Source: JACVRW01 sp963734025
GTDB taxonomy: Bacteria > Actinomycetota > Thermoleophilia > Solirubrobacterales > Thermoleophilaceae
Assembly: GCA_963734025.1 (NCBI GenBank)
Contig: CAVTFR010000015.1
Span: forward strand, 372,001-436,000
Reading direction: 5' to 3'
Length of the DNA stretch: 64,000 nucleotides
In this document: piece by piece, positions 48,199-56,470 of the stretch
Position numbering within the stretch: the stretch's first letter is position 1
Layout of the letters: each line of letters begins with the position of its first letter
The notes under the pieces: generated by a model
What the model saw: the letters and a program-made list of their open reading frames with translations, nothing else
Database searches by the model: none
What the model was told of the DNA's origin: nothing
Position numbers and translations under genes: made by a program

Positions 48199-50139
48199 GT
48201 GCTCTCTGTCCGCGAGAGTCGTACCCGCGTGGTGGCAGGGACTTGGGCTCTGCTCGCCGTCGTGAGCGTGCTGGCCGCCTCGCCGCCCGCGTTGGCCGGC
48301 GGTGACGAGCCGCATGTGCCGCCCAGCGCCGGGCCTCCCGGACCCTGGGACGGTCGACCGGGCGGGAAGGTGCCCTTCAGGCCATCGGGCACCAGGCGCT
48401 GCGCCACACCGGCTCTGCGGGACGCCGGCCCGGGGTCGGTGCTGGGGTTGTACGTTCGGCATGTCGGTTGCCCGGACGCCGTCCGGCTCGTGCGCGCCTA
48501 CCAGCGCTGCCTCAGCCGTGCACGGGACCGCTGCTATCGCCGCGTCGACCGCCGTTGCGTCCAACCCGTGTTCCTCGGCCGCTGCCGGACGTACGACCGC
48601 TTCTTCCGGCGGACCGCGCTCGGGTATGAGTGCACCGAACGGCGCCTCTTTCCGATCGGAGGCCGCTACGACCCCAACGTCAGCTGCGTCAGTGGCCGGC
48701 GGCGGATCGACCACGGCTACACGCTCTTCTCTGACCCCTCAGTCGAGGTGCGGCGCGAGTCGGAGCTGCGCGCGGCGTGGGCAAACCCGCGCTTCAGTGC
48801 CATCGAGCTGGCGAACGACATCGTGCTGCGGGCCTGCCGGATTGGGGACCCAATCCGCGAGTCACCCGCTCCCGTCCGGGTTGACGGCAACGGCCACACG
48901 CTGCGTCAGGGCTGCTTCGAGAAGCGGCTGCTGCGTCAGGACGGCACCGGTTTCGTCGAGCTGAGGAACGTGAAGCTCACGCGCGGAGGCAGCGACGGCC
49001 CGGGGGCGGCGGTCACGACCCGGGGTGAGATCAGCGTGATCGACTCCAAGGTGCAGCGGAACCTCGCGGAGGAGCCCGGCGGCGGGATCATGTCGCAGCG
49101 CCGGGCGACGATCATCCGCTCGGTGATCACCGGCAACCTCGCCAACGACGACGGAGGCGGCGTGTACGCGCGCCGCGGCGGCATCCAGGTCTACGACTCG
49201 GTCGTCAGCAGCAACCTCGTCGACGGCTCTGGCGGCGCGCTCGGCTCGACCGGCGACATCCTCGTCGTCCGCTCGCATATCGACGGCAACACGACCGACG
49301 GTGACGGCGGCGCGATCTATGCCGACGAGGACGGTGACATCACCGTGATCGACTCCACCGTCAACGGCAGCACTGCCGACGGACCGGGCGGCGCGATCTT
49401 CACGCTCGACGGCGACGTCACCGTCATCGGCTCCACCCTGAACGGCAACCGCGCGGACGACCGCGGTGGCGCGATCTCGGGCGAGGGCGACGTGACGGTC
49501 ATCAACTCCACAGTCGCTCGCAACGCCGCCGTGGCGCACGTAGGCGGTGGGATCTGGGCGCGCGGCAACCTCTACGTCGCCAACTCGACGGTGAGCAACA
49601 ACTACGCCGAAGGGCAGGGCGGTGGCATGCTGGCCGCCGGAACGGTCGGCTTGGTCAACTCCACCGTCGCCGACAACATCGCCCCGGTCGCCGCGAACGT
49701 CGGCGCCGGGGAGCGACTGGAGGCGTTCGGCTCGATCATCGGTCCGGCCAAGACGGACCCGCTGGGCGGCCAGGTGCAGCCGACCGACGTGAACTGCCAG
49801 GTCTCCGCGGCGATTTCCTTCGGCTACAACCTCGTCACCGACGGGTCCTGCGGCCTGAACGGGCCCGGCGACGCGATCGGCTCGCCGTCCGATCTGGGGC
49901 CGCTTGCCGCCAACGGCGGGCTCGGCGAGACGCGCCTCCCCAGACCGGGGAGCCCGGCGCTCGACCGCGTCCCCATCGAGAGCTGCCGCTTCACGCCGTT
50001 CGGTGAGGTGCTCGAAGGAGAGCAGCATCTCGAGGGCCTCGTCGCCGACCGGCTGGCTCTCGTCGCAGGGGATCAACGTGGAATCGCCCGCCCTCAGGGC
50101 GCGGGCTGTGACGTCGGCGCCGTTGAGGTCGAGGGATGA
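48199..50139 (+). CDS. Exported right-handed beta-helix protein
   Basis: A 646-residue exported protein. The signal peptide covers residues 1-33 (VVAGTWALLAVVSVLAASPPALAGG). A Cys-rich region (~45-170) follows, then repeated beta-helix rungs from ~270 to 500 of the polymorphic-outer-membrane-protein type (DGSGGALGSTGDILVVRSHIDGN, STADGPGGAIFTLDGDVTVIGSTLNGN, VINSTVARNAA). The C-terminal NCQVSAAISFGYNLVTDGSCG is typical of choice-of-anchor proteins. GTG start six bases after TAGGTT. Probably surface-exposed; binding target unknown. It overlaps the next gene by four bases. Confidence 0.88.
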   Translation: MLSVRESRTRVVAGTWALLAVVSVLAASPPALAGGDEPHVPPSAGPPGPWDGRPGGKVPFRPSGTRRCATPALRDAGPGSVLGLYVRHVGCPDAVRLVRAYQRCLSRARDRCYRRVDRRCVQPVFLGRCRTYDRFFRRTALGYECTERRLFPIGGRYDPNVSCVSGRRRIDHGYTLFSDPSVEVRRESELRAAWANPRFSAIELANDIVLRACRIGDPIRESPAPVRVDGNGHTLRQGCFEKRLLRQDGTGFVELRNVKLTRGGSDGPGAAVTTRGEISVIDSKVQRNLAEEPGGGIMSQRRATIIRSVITGNLANDDGGGVYARRGGIQVYDSVVSSNLVDGSGGALGSTGDILVVRSHIDGNTTDGDGGAIYADEDGDITVIDSTVNGSTADGPGGAIFTLDGDVTVIGSTLNGNRADDRGGAISGEGDVTVINSTVARNAAVAHVGGGIWARGNLYVANSTVSNNYAEGQGGGMLAAGTVGLVNSTVADNIAPVAANVGAGERLEAFGSIIGPAKTDPLGGQVQPTDVNCQVSAAISFGYNLVTDGSCGLNGPGDAIGSPSDLGPLAANGGLGETRLPRPGSPALDRVPIESCRFTPFGEVLEGEQHLEGLVADRLALVAGDQRGIARPQGAGCDVGAVEVEG

Positions 50140-51335
50140 GGCGTGCCCGTCGTCTTCTTGCCTGCGCGGTCATCGGCGCCGCCGTGGTGGTCCCGGCAAC
50201 GGCAGGGTCCGCCGGCGAGGATTCGCCCTGGCCACGGACCACCTCACTCCCGGCGAACGTGAGCGCAATCAGGTCGGTGGTGACGGACCTCGAACGGAAG
50301 GTCGAGCTCATGGAGCTGTCCGCCGACCGCTACGCCGATTGGCAGGCGTGCCTCCGCGGGATCCCCGTCAGCGAGTACGGCGACCCGGATGGCCGCTTCG
50401 GCTACCACTACGACGAACGCGACGGAACCGGCCCGGGCTTCATGCCCGCGCTCGCCGTTGATCGAGAGAGCCGGCCGCGCAGGGAGGACTACCTGTTCCT
50501 CCACCTCTCACGCCTTGGCGGCTGCGGAAGCAATGCGCCCCTGCCGGGCGGAACCGCCGACCCGGCCTCCGTACGAACCCCGCGAGCGAGCGCAGCGGGC
50601 CGCTCGCCGGCGAGCACGGTGAGCGGCCTCGAGCGGCGGGTCAGGAGCATCAAGCGCTCCGCTTGGCGCCTGCTGGCGTCCTCAGAGCGCTTCGACGAGT
50701 GGGAATCGTGTGTCTCGTGGGTCCCCGTCACCGAGTACGGCGATCCGGACGGCCGGTTCGGCTACCTCTTCGGCCCACAGGGGGCGGCTCCGGCCTACAG
50801 AGCGGCGCTCGCCGTGGACCGAAGCGATTGGGACGATCCCGACTACATGTTCCTGGCGCTCGTCGGCGGTGATCGCCCGGGCCGTGCGCTGCCAGGACGA
50901 GCCCGGGGAGGCGGTCGACTGATGGCCCGTGTCCTGCTGCTCACATGTCTTTGCGCCGCCATGCTGGCGGCCGCGCCGCCCGTTCAGGGCGGTGGAGGAA
51001 AGTCCGACCCGCCGCCGTCGCTGCGGGACAGGGTCGAGGATCTTCAGGAGGAGCTCGACCGGCTCACCGAGAAGGTCGAGGACCTCAAGGAACCGGTCGA
51101 CGAGTTCGAGCTCTTCGACGAGTGCATGTACCTGATCGGCGTGACCCCGCACGGCAGTGCGGGCGGCAGCTCCGGATACCTCTTTGGCAACGGCGGCCGA
51201 GGTCGCCGGCCGGCTCTGGCGCTGGACATGCGGGGCTTCGGCCGCCCGCGCTATCAGTTCCTCGCATTCCCCGGCGAGGAGCCGCCGAGCATCGAGTGCA
51301 ACGAGGACGCCGGGCAGGAGTTCATCGACGGCTGA
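50136..51335 (+). CDS. Exported protein with three homologous coiled-coil/aromatic repeats (likely two fused genes)
   Basis: The open frame encodes 399 residues. A signal peptide (1-24) is followed by three similar units. Unit 1 (~40-125) and unit 2 (~165-255) share a short coiled coil, W.(A/S)C, VPV.EYGDPDGRFGY, ALAVDR and DY.FL. Unit 3 (~290-385) has the same order with FDECMYLIGVTP, SGYLFGN, LALDM and YQFLAF. A second signal peptide (ARVLLLTCLCAAMLAAAPPVQG) sits inside at residue 263. In the next frame unit 2 would end CQDEPGEAVD-stop, matching CNEDAGQEFID at the end of unit 3. So a one-base frameshift near 50880 probably fused two genes. Family not recognised. Confidence 0.72.
   Translation: MRRARRLLACAVIGAAVVVPATAGSAGEDSPWPRTTSLPANVSAIRSVVTDLERKVELMELSADRYADWQACLRGIPVSEYGDPDGRFGYHYDERDGTGPGFMPALAVDRESRPRREDYLFLHLSRLGGCGSNAPLPGGTADPASVRTPRASAAGRSPASTVSGLERRVRSIKRSAWRLLASSERFDEWESCVSWVPVTEYGDPDGRFGYLFGPQGAAPAYRAALAVDRSDWDDPDYMFLALVGGDRPGRALPGRARGGGRLMARVLLLTCLCAAMLAAAPPVQGGGGKSDPPPSLRDRVEDLQEELDRLTEKVEDLKEPVDEFELFDECMYLIGVTPHGSAGGSSGYLFGNGGRGRRPALALDMRGFGRPRYQFLAFPGEEPPSIECNEDAGQEFIDG
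50922..51335 (+). other. Probable separate downstream gene within the fused frame
   Basis: From the ATG at 50922 this encodes 137 residues with its own signal peptide, a Pro-rich spacer, a coiled coil (LRDRVEDLQEELDRLTEKVE) and one repeat unit. The sequence TGATGG here would give a TGA stop for the upstream gene in the shifted frame, overlapping this ATG, a common coupling arrangement. Confidence 0.6.
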
Positions 51336-51513
51336 TCGGCCGTCTCAGGCGGCCCTCAGGAACCGGCGGCTCCAGGCTCGTCCTCGCGGATCCGCCCGGG
51401 CAACAAGGCCGTCGTAGCTTCTGCGTCATCAGGTCAGGTGCGCAGGTGTGATCCTTCACGTGGCGACCGGCCGGCGCCGGCCGTTCCCGCCCCCAAGGAA
51501 GTGGAGCTATGGC

Positions 51514-51834
51514 ATGAACGACCTGCCTGACCCCGTCGCGGCTGCCCTCGATGCAGCGAACGCAAACGACACAGCGGCCTTCCTCGCCTGCTTTGAGTCC
51601 GACGGCGTGGTGGACGACTGGGGCCGCGAGTTCCGTGGACCGGACGAAATTCGCGAATGGAGCGACCGTGAGTTCATCGGTGTGCACGTGTCGCTCGACC
51701 TCACCGATGTCGAGCGGAAAGACGGGGCGGTAACCATCACCGCAACCGTGGGTGGCGAGGGCTTCAACGGCCCGAGCCACTTCACGTTCCACGTCAAGGG
51801 CGACCGCGTCGTCCGAATGACGATACGGGCGTAG
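51514..51834 (+). CDS. SnoaL-like (NTF2-fold) small protein
   Basis: A 106-residue protein: AALDAANANDTAAFLACFESDGVVDDWGREFRGPDEIREW, then a beta-rich end ATVGGEGFNGPSHFTFHVKGDRVVRMTI. This is a single SnoaL-like cone fold of normal length. The ATG at 51514 has GGAG nine bases upstream; the frame is open to 51448 without family similarity. Ligand or reaction unknown. Confidence 0.82.
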   Translation: MNDLPDPVAAALDAANANDTAAFLACFESDGVVDDWGREFRGPDEIREWSDREFIGVHVSLDLTDVERKDGAVTITATVGGEGFNGPSHFTFHVKGDRVVRMTIRA

Positions 51835-51872
51835 ACATGTCAGGTGCCCGGACGAGGCGTCGCGTCGTGAGG

Positions 51873-51943
51873 CTCCCCGGGGTGGATTCGAACCACCAAG
51901 AACTGATTAACAGTCAGTCATGTTGCCGTTACATCACCGGGGA
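51873..51943 (-). tRNA. tRNA-Asn (GTT anticodon)
   Basis: The minus strand gives acceptor TCCCCGG pairing with CCGGGGA and discriminator G. The anticodon arm is ACTGACTGTTAATCAGT with GTT in the loop, and the T-arm is TGGTGGTTCGAATCCACC. CCA is not encoded. It stands between the SnoaL-like gene and the sigma factor. Confidence 0.93.
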
Positions 51944-52014
51944 TCGGCACGGGCGAGGATAGCGCCCGGCTCGGCAGTCGTCGGTGCCGCGAGGACCCGT
52001 CGGTTGGCTGCCGG

Positions 52015-52944
52015 TCAGGCCTCGTCCGTCGTTCCGGCGAGGCGGTCCGCGCCTCCGGAGCTCTTCAGCATGGCGAGCGTCTTGGACTCGATCTGGCGGA
52101 CCCGCTCGCGCGTTACGCCGACCTCATGGCCGATGTCCTCGAGGGTCATCGGGCCCTGGTCGCCGAGGCCGTAGCGCAGCTCGATCACCTTGCGCTCGCG
52201 CCAGCCCAGCGAGTCGAGGACCTTCTGGAGGTCGTCGTCGCGCATCTGGTTGGCGACGATCTCGAGCGGGCGGTCGGTCGCCGCGTCCTCGATGAAGTCG
52301 CCGAGCGAGGCGTCGCCCTCCTCGCCCCCCACGGGCGCCTCCAGTGACACGGGCTCCTGGCCGAGCTTGAGGATCTCCTCGACCTTCTTGGCGGGCATCT
52401 CCACCAGCTCACCGATCTCCTCGGGGGTGGGCTCGCGGTTGTTCTTCTGGATGAGCGCTCGCTTCGCCCGCGCCACCCGGTTCATCCGCTCGACCATGTG
52501 GACGGGGATGCGGATCGTGCGCGACTGGTCGGCGAGCGCGCGCGTGATCGCCTGCCGGATCCACCAGGTGGCGTAGGTCGAGAATTTGAAGCCGCGGCGC
52601 CAGTCGAATTTCTCGACAGCGCGGATCAGGCCGAGGTTGCCCTCCTGGATCAGGTCGAGCAGGGTCAGCCCGCGGCCGCTGTAGCGCTTCGCGATGGACA
52701 CGACCAGGCGCAGGTTCGCCTCGATGAGCGCGTTCTTCGCCGTCATGTCGTTCATCTCGATCCGCTTGGCCAGGCGGACCTCGTCCTCGCGGGTGAGGAG
52801 CGGCACGCGCCCGATCGTGCGCAGGTAGAGCCGCACCGCGTCCTCGGCTCCCTGCTCGGGCGGCGCAACGACGAGTCCGGCGGTGACAACCCCGCCCTCG
52901 TCGTAGAGGTCAGGCTCCTCGGACTCGTGTTCCTCGGACTCCAC
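52015..52944 (-). CDS. rpoD: Primary RNA polymerase sigma factor (RpoD/SigA)
   Basis: A 309-residue sigma-70 factor from a GTG. Region 1.2 is DAVRLYLRTIGRVPLLTREDEVRLAKRIE, region 2 has ANLRLVVSIAKRYSGRGLTLLDLIQEGNLGLIRAVEKFDWRRGFKFSTYATWWIRQAI, region 3 has SRTIRIPVHMVERMNR, and region 4 has RERKVIELRYGLGD and GVTRERVRQIESKTLAML. These are group 1 features. Known homologues often carry a longer acidic N-terminus; a matching one is found in another frame upstream (52945-53123). The current GTG start lies inside the acidic run and lacks a clear ribosome site. Confidence 0.95.
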   Translation of the reverse strand: MESEEHESEEPDLYDEGGVVTAGLVVAPPEQGAEDAVRLYLRTIGRVPLLTREDEVRLAKRIEMNDMTAKNALIEANLRLVVSIAKRYSGRGLTLLDLIQEGNLGLIRAVEKFDWRRGFKFSTYATWWIRQAITRALADQSRTIRIPVHMVERMNRVARAKRALIQKNNREPTPEEIGELVEMPAKKVEEILKLGQEPVSLEAPVGGEEGDASLGDFIEDAATDRPLEIVANQMRDDDLQKVLDSLGWRERKVIELRYGLGDQGPMTLEDIGHEVGVTRERVRQIESKTLAMLKSSGGADRLAGTTDEA

Positions 52945-53123
52945 TTCCGGCTCGACCTCGGCGAGTCGTCGGCGTCGTCGGCGTCGGAGGCCACAGTGGG
53001 CTCCGGTGCGGGGACTCCGTTGTCGATCCTGTCGTCGCCCATGGTCTTTCCCTCGACGGCGTCCGGCGTGTCGAGCTCATCCGTGTTCTCGTCGCCCTGG
53101 CCAGGCAAGGAGCGATCTTTCAT
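52945..53123 (-). other. Likely displaced N-terminal part of the sigma factor gene (frameshift)
   Basis: From an ATG at 53123, preceded by GAGGGACAG, one frame encodes an acidic stretch (GDDRIDNGVPAPEPTVASDADDADD). It runs into the sigma gene in the wrong frame. The sigma frame just upstream of its GTG reads LAEVEPEVESEEHESEEPD, which continues the acidic character. Joining them needs one extra base within the GACGCCGACGAC repeat near 52965-52990. Either the assembly lost a base here or the sigma factor really starts at 52944. Confidence 0.6.
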
Positions 53124-53196
53124 CAGCTGTCCCTCTGCGGGAGGGCCGGGACCATTAAGGCCAGGACCCTGAAACCGCGTTGCAAGGCTACTCGCT

Positions 53197-54987
53197 TCAC
53201 GCCGTTTGCCCCATGACCTGATCCATGTCGCGCCGCACCTGCTGGCGCGCGCCGGCGAGCTCCATGCGCCGCGCGTTGTCGTCGGACTGCGCGGCGCGCC
53301 GCAACTCGCGCTCGATCCGGCGCAGTTCGAGCTGTAGGTAACTCATGCGCAGGGCGGGCTCGGTCGCCTCGCCCTGTTCCTGCGCCGACATCGCCACGCC
53401 GGTCACGACGGCCGCCGTGGCCGGGTCGTCCTCAGGGAGCCCGGCCAGCGGGTCGTTGAACGACGCCACCAGGTGTGCCCGGGCGGAACGCAGCGCCGGC
53501 GACGAGAGGTGGTCCTCCGACAGCCGCTCCAGGTACCCCCGCCCGAGCGCCCCGCTCGCGAGGCACATCGACAGGTAGGCCCGCTCCGCCGCGACCGACG
53601 CCTCGCCGAAGCCGACCGGGGCGGCGGACGATGACGGCGGAGCCTGCTCTGGACCCGGATCGCCGCCGCCGTACGACGGCCGTGACACAGCGGGCGCGGC
53701 CGCCGCCAGCACGTAGTCGGCAGGCACGTCCAAACGGTCCGCGGCCTCGCGGACTAGCGCGTCCCTGGTTGCGGTCCGTTCGGGCACTGCCGAAATCAAC
53801 TTCCTCGCCTCCCCAAGCGCCTTGTCCCTGCCTGAAGGCGTATCGAGGTCTGCATCGGCAAGTACCCGACGCACCTGAAACTCGATCATGGGGACTGCAC
53901 GCTCCATCCTCCCTACGAACTCCTCGGCACCGGCCGAAGTTACGAGCTCGGCCGGGTCGGTTCCCTCGGGCATCTCCACCACTCTCAGCTCCAGGCCGCG
54001 CTCCTCCGCAAGCCGCGCTGCGCGCAGCATCGCCTCCTGGCCGGAGCGATCCGCGTCGAGGGCCAGCACGAGCGCCGAGGCTGCGCGGCCGACCTCCGCG
54101 AGCTGCTCCTGGGTGAGCGCCGTGCCCATGATCGCCACGGCCTCGCGGATGCCGGCCTGGTGAAGGGCGAGCACGTCCGTATAACCCTCCACGACCACGA
54201 TCCGACCGCTCCTCGCCGCCTGGCCGCGCGCAATGTCGAGGCCGAAGAGCTGACGGCCCTTGTGGTAGATCTCGTTCTCGCTCGTGTTGAGGTACTTCGG
54301 CCCGCGCCCCTCCCCCATCTGGCGCGCGCCGAAGCCGAGCACACGCCCGCGCCCGTCGGACAGCGGGAACATGATGCGCCCACGGAAGCGATCGAAGGCG
54401 CCGCGGCCGTCGCGCCCGCGCTGGGCAAGCCCCGCCGCCATCAGCTCCTCCTCGCTGAAACCGCTCTGGCGCGCGCCCAGCAGCATCCGGTCCCAGGCGC
54501 TCGGCGAGTAGCCCACCCGGAACTGCCGCAGGATCTCCTCGGACAGCCCCCGGCCGGCGAGGTAGTCGCGCGCTCGCCGGGCCTCCGTCGATTCCCACAG
54601 ATAGCTGTCGTAGAAGCGCGTGGCGCGGTCGAGCAGCGCCAGGAGCCGCTCGCGGCGGCGCCGGCGCGCCTCGGCCTGCGGATCCTCGTTCTCGAGCTCG
54701 AGCTCGACCCCGTAGCGCTCTGCGAGGAACTCGACGGACTCGCGGAAGTCGAGGCCCTCGGTCTGCTCGACGAAGCCGATCGCGTCCCCCTTCGCGTGGC
54801 AGCCGAAGCAGTAGAAGAGCTTGTCCTGGACGTTCACGGAGAACGACGGCGTGCGCTCGTCGTGGAACGGGCACAGGCCGGTGAGCCGCGAGCCGACCCG
54901 GCGCAGGTCGGTCTTCGAGCCCACGAGCTCGGCCATGTCGACGGTGTCGCGCATGCGCTCGATCGAGTCGCGCGTGTAGAGCGCCAT
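53197..54987 (-). CDS. dnaG: DNA primase DnaG
   Basis: A 596-residue primase. The CHC2 zinc site is Cys39, His42, Cys60 and Cys63 (CPFHDERTPSF, FYCFGCHAKGD). The TOPRIM core has VVVEGYTDVLALHQAGI near 258-275 and LALDADRSGQEAM near 305-318. The C-terminal helicase-binding domain is after ~430, separated by a Pro/Ser-rich linker. Its ATG overlaps the dgt stop (TGATG), so dgt and dnaG are coupled, with the sigma factor gene downstream as in the classical macromolecular synthesis operon. Confidence 0.97.
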   Translation of the reverse strand: MALYTRDSIERMRDTVDMAELVGSKTDLRRVGSRLTGLCPFHDERTPSFSVNVQDKLFYCFGCHAKGDAIGFVEQTEGLDFRESVEFLAERYGVELELENEDPQAEARRRRRERLLALLDRATRFYDSYLWESTEARRARDYLAGRGLSEEILRQFRVGYSPSAWDRMLLGARQSGFSEEELMAAGLAQRGRDGRGAFDRFRGRIMFPLSDGRGRVLGFGARQMGEGRGPKYLNTSENEIYHKGRQLFGLDIARGQAARSGRIVVVEGYTDVLALHQAGIREAVAIMGTALTQEQLAEVGRAASALVLALDADRSGQEAMLRAARLAEERGLELRVVEMPEGTDPAELVTSAGAEEFVGRMERAVPMIEFQVRRVLADADLDTPSGRDKALGEARKLISAVPERTATRDALVREAADRLDVPADYVLAAAAPAVSRPSYGGGDPGPEQAPPSSSAAPVGFGEASVAAERAYLSMCLASGALGRGYLERLSEDHLSSPALRSARAHLVASFNDPLAGLPEDDPATAAVVTGVAMSAQEQGEATEPALRMSYLQLELRRIERELRRAAQSDDNARRMELAGARQQVRRDMDQVMGQTA

Positions 54988-55982
54988 CAGAAGCCCTGTG
55001 GCATCGACATGTCGGCGAATGCGCGGATCGCGAAGCGGTCGGTCATCCCTGCAAGCCAGTCGACGACACGCTCCTGTTCTGACGCGCCCTCCACCACGGC
55101 AGGGGGCGGCGTGGCGGCGTACTCCTCGAACAGGGTCCGCAGCAGCCGCTCGATGCGCGGCTTCTCCATCTGGGCATCCGGCCCGAGGTAGACGCGCTCG
55201 AACATGAACGAGCGCAGGCGCAGCATCGCGCCGCCGACCTCCTCGCCCTGGACGATGTCGCCGGCCGCCTCGGAACGTTCGAGCAGGTCGACGACGAGCC
55301 GCTCGATGCGCTCGGAACCCGTCGAGCCGAGCAGCTCGATCTCCTCGCGCGGCAGGTCCTCGAAGCGCAGGATGCCGGCGCGCAGGGCGTCGTCGATGTC
55401 GTGGTTGATGTAGGCGATGCGGTCGACGAGCTTCACGATCCGGCCCTCGACCGTGGCCGGCGCCTGCGGGCCTGTGTGGTACCTGATCCCGTCGCGCACC
55501 TGATCGGTCAGGTTAAGCCTCTCGATCCGCTCGACCACACGAAGTGAATGCTCGTTGTGACGGAACCCGCTCCCCCAGCGCTCGCGCACGCAGGCGTCGA
55601 GAACCTCCTCGCCGATGTGGCCGAAGGGCGGATGGCCGAGGTCGTGGCCGAGCGAGATCGCCTCGGTCAGGTCCTCGTTGAGGGATAGCGCCCGGGCGAC
55701 GTTGCGGGCGATCCCCGAGGCCTCGAGCGTGTGTGTGAGACGGGTGCGGTAATGGTCGCCCTCGGGCGCGATGAACACCTGCGTCTTGTGCTTGAGGCGC
55801 CGGAAGGCCTTCGAATGGACGATCCGGTCGCGGTCGCGCTGGAACGGCGTGCGGTGATCCGAGTCGGGCTCAGGGGCGGCTCGCCGAGCGGGATAGGAAC
55901 GCGTGGCAAGCGGGGACAGCGACTCACGCTCGAGCCGCTCCACCCGCTCGGCGAATGAGGTCCGAGCGAGCTGAGGGGGCAT
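54987..55982 (-). CDS. dgt: Deoxyguanosinetriphosphate triphosphohydrolase (dGTPase)-like protein
   Basis: A 331-residue HD-domain enzyme that hydrolyses dNTPs to nucleosides and triphosphate. HD-site motifs: RTRLTHTLEASGIARNVAR near 87-105, SLGHDLGHPPFGHIGEEVLD near 118-137, and DRIAYINHDIDDALRAG near 200-216. It opens QLARTSFAERVERLERESLSPLATRS, a common start of this subfamily. Start set at 55982; the open frame continues upstream without similarity. Confidence 0.95.
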   Translation of the reverse strand: MPPQLARTSFAERVERLERESLSPLATRSYPARRAAPEPDSDHRTPFQRDRDRIVHSKAFRRLKHKTQVFIAPEGDHYRTRLTHTLEASGIARNVARALSLNEDLTEAISLGHDLGHPPFGHIGEEVLDACVRERWGSGFRHNEHSLRVVERIERLNLTDQVRDGIRYHTGPQAPATVEGRIVKLVDRIAYINHDIDDALRAGILRFEDLPREEIELLGSTGSERIERLVVDLLERSEAAGDIVQGEEVGGAMLRLRSFMFERVYLGPDAQMEKPRIERLLRTLFEEYAATPPPAVVEGASEQERVVDWLAGMTDRFAIRAFADMSMPQGF

Positions 55983-56013
55983 GCGGGGCCGATTCTCGCA
56001 GCCGCGCCGGGGA

Positions 56014-56466
56014 TCAGTTGCTCGGCACCGGCAGCGTGCCCACGCCGTAGTCAACCACGGCGGCCTGCTCGCCGTGCCGGCGCCAGGACACCGTGAGCGG
56101 CGCGGTCTGGCCCGGCCGGAGCCGGGCGCGCAGACCGATACGGAGCTGCTCGCTCTCGGGGATCTCGCTGCCTCGGTTCTGCGGGAAGACGCCGCGGATG
56201 AACGTGGGTGCGAACACCGCCGCGCTCTCCATCCTGTCGCCACTCGGGGTGCGCACGCCGAGGTCACGTGCGACGAGCGTCACGGTCTCGAGCGTGTCGT
56301 TTCGCACCGTGCCCGCCAGAACGCGGTCGTCGGGCAGGTTCGCGTTCGTGAACACGCGCGGCTTCTTCTCCCACATGAGATCGCCGCTGCCGAGCTCGTC
56401 GTCGCCGCCGCAGCCGGCTGCGACCACGACGAGCACCAGCGTGAGTGCGAGGGCTGTCCGGCGCAC
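56014..56466 (-). CDS. Small lipoprotein
   Basis: A 150-residue lipoprotein from a GTG at 56466: RRTALALTLVLVVVAAGCGG with lipobox VAAGC near 15-19. The mature part is beta-rich (FTNANLPDDRVLAGTVRNDTLETVTLVARDLGV, LRPGQTAPLTVSWRRHG), resembling immunoglobulin-like assembly domains. It starts five bases after the beta-helix gene stop, so the two are probably co-transcribed and both exported. Function unknown. Confidence 0.78.
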   Translation of the reverse strand: MRRTALALTLVLVVVAAGCGGDDELGSGDLMWEKKPRVFTNANLPDDRVLAGTVRNDTLETVTLVARDLGVRTPSGDRMESAAVFAPTFIRGVFPQNRGSEIPESEQLRIGLRARLRPGQTAPLTVSWRRHGEQAAVVDYGVGTLPVPSN

Positions 56467-56470
56467 GGGA

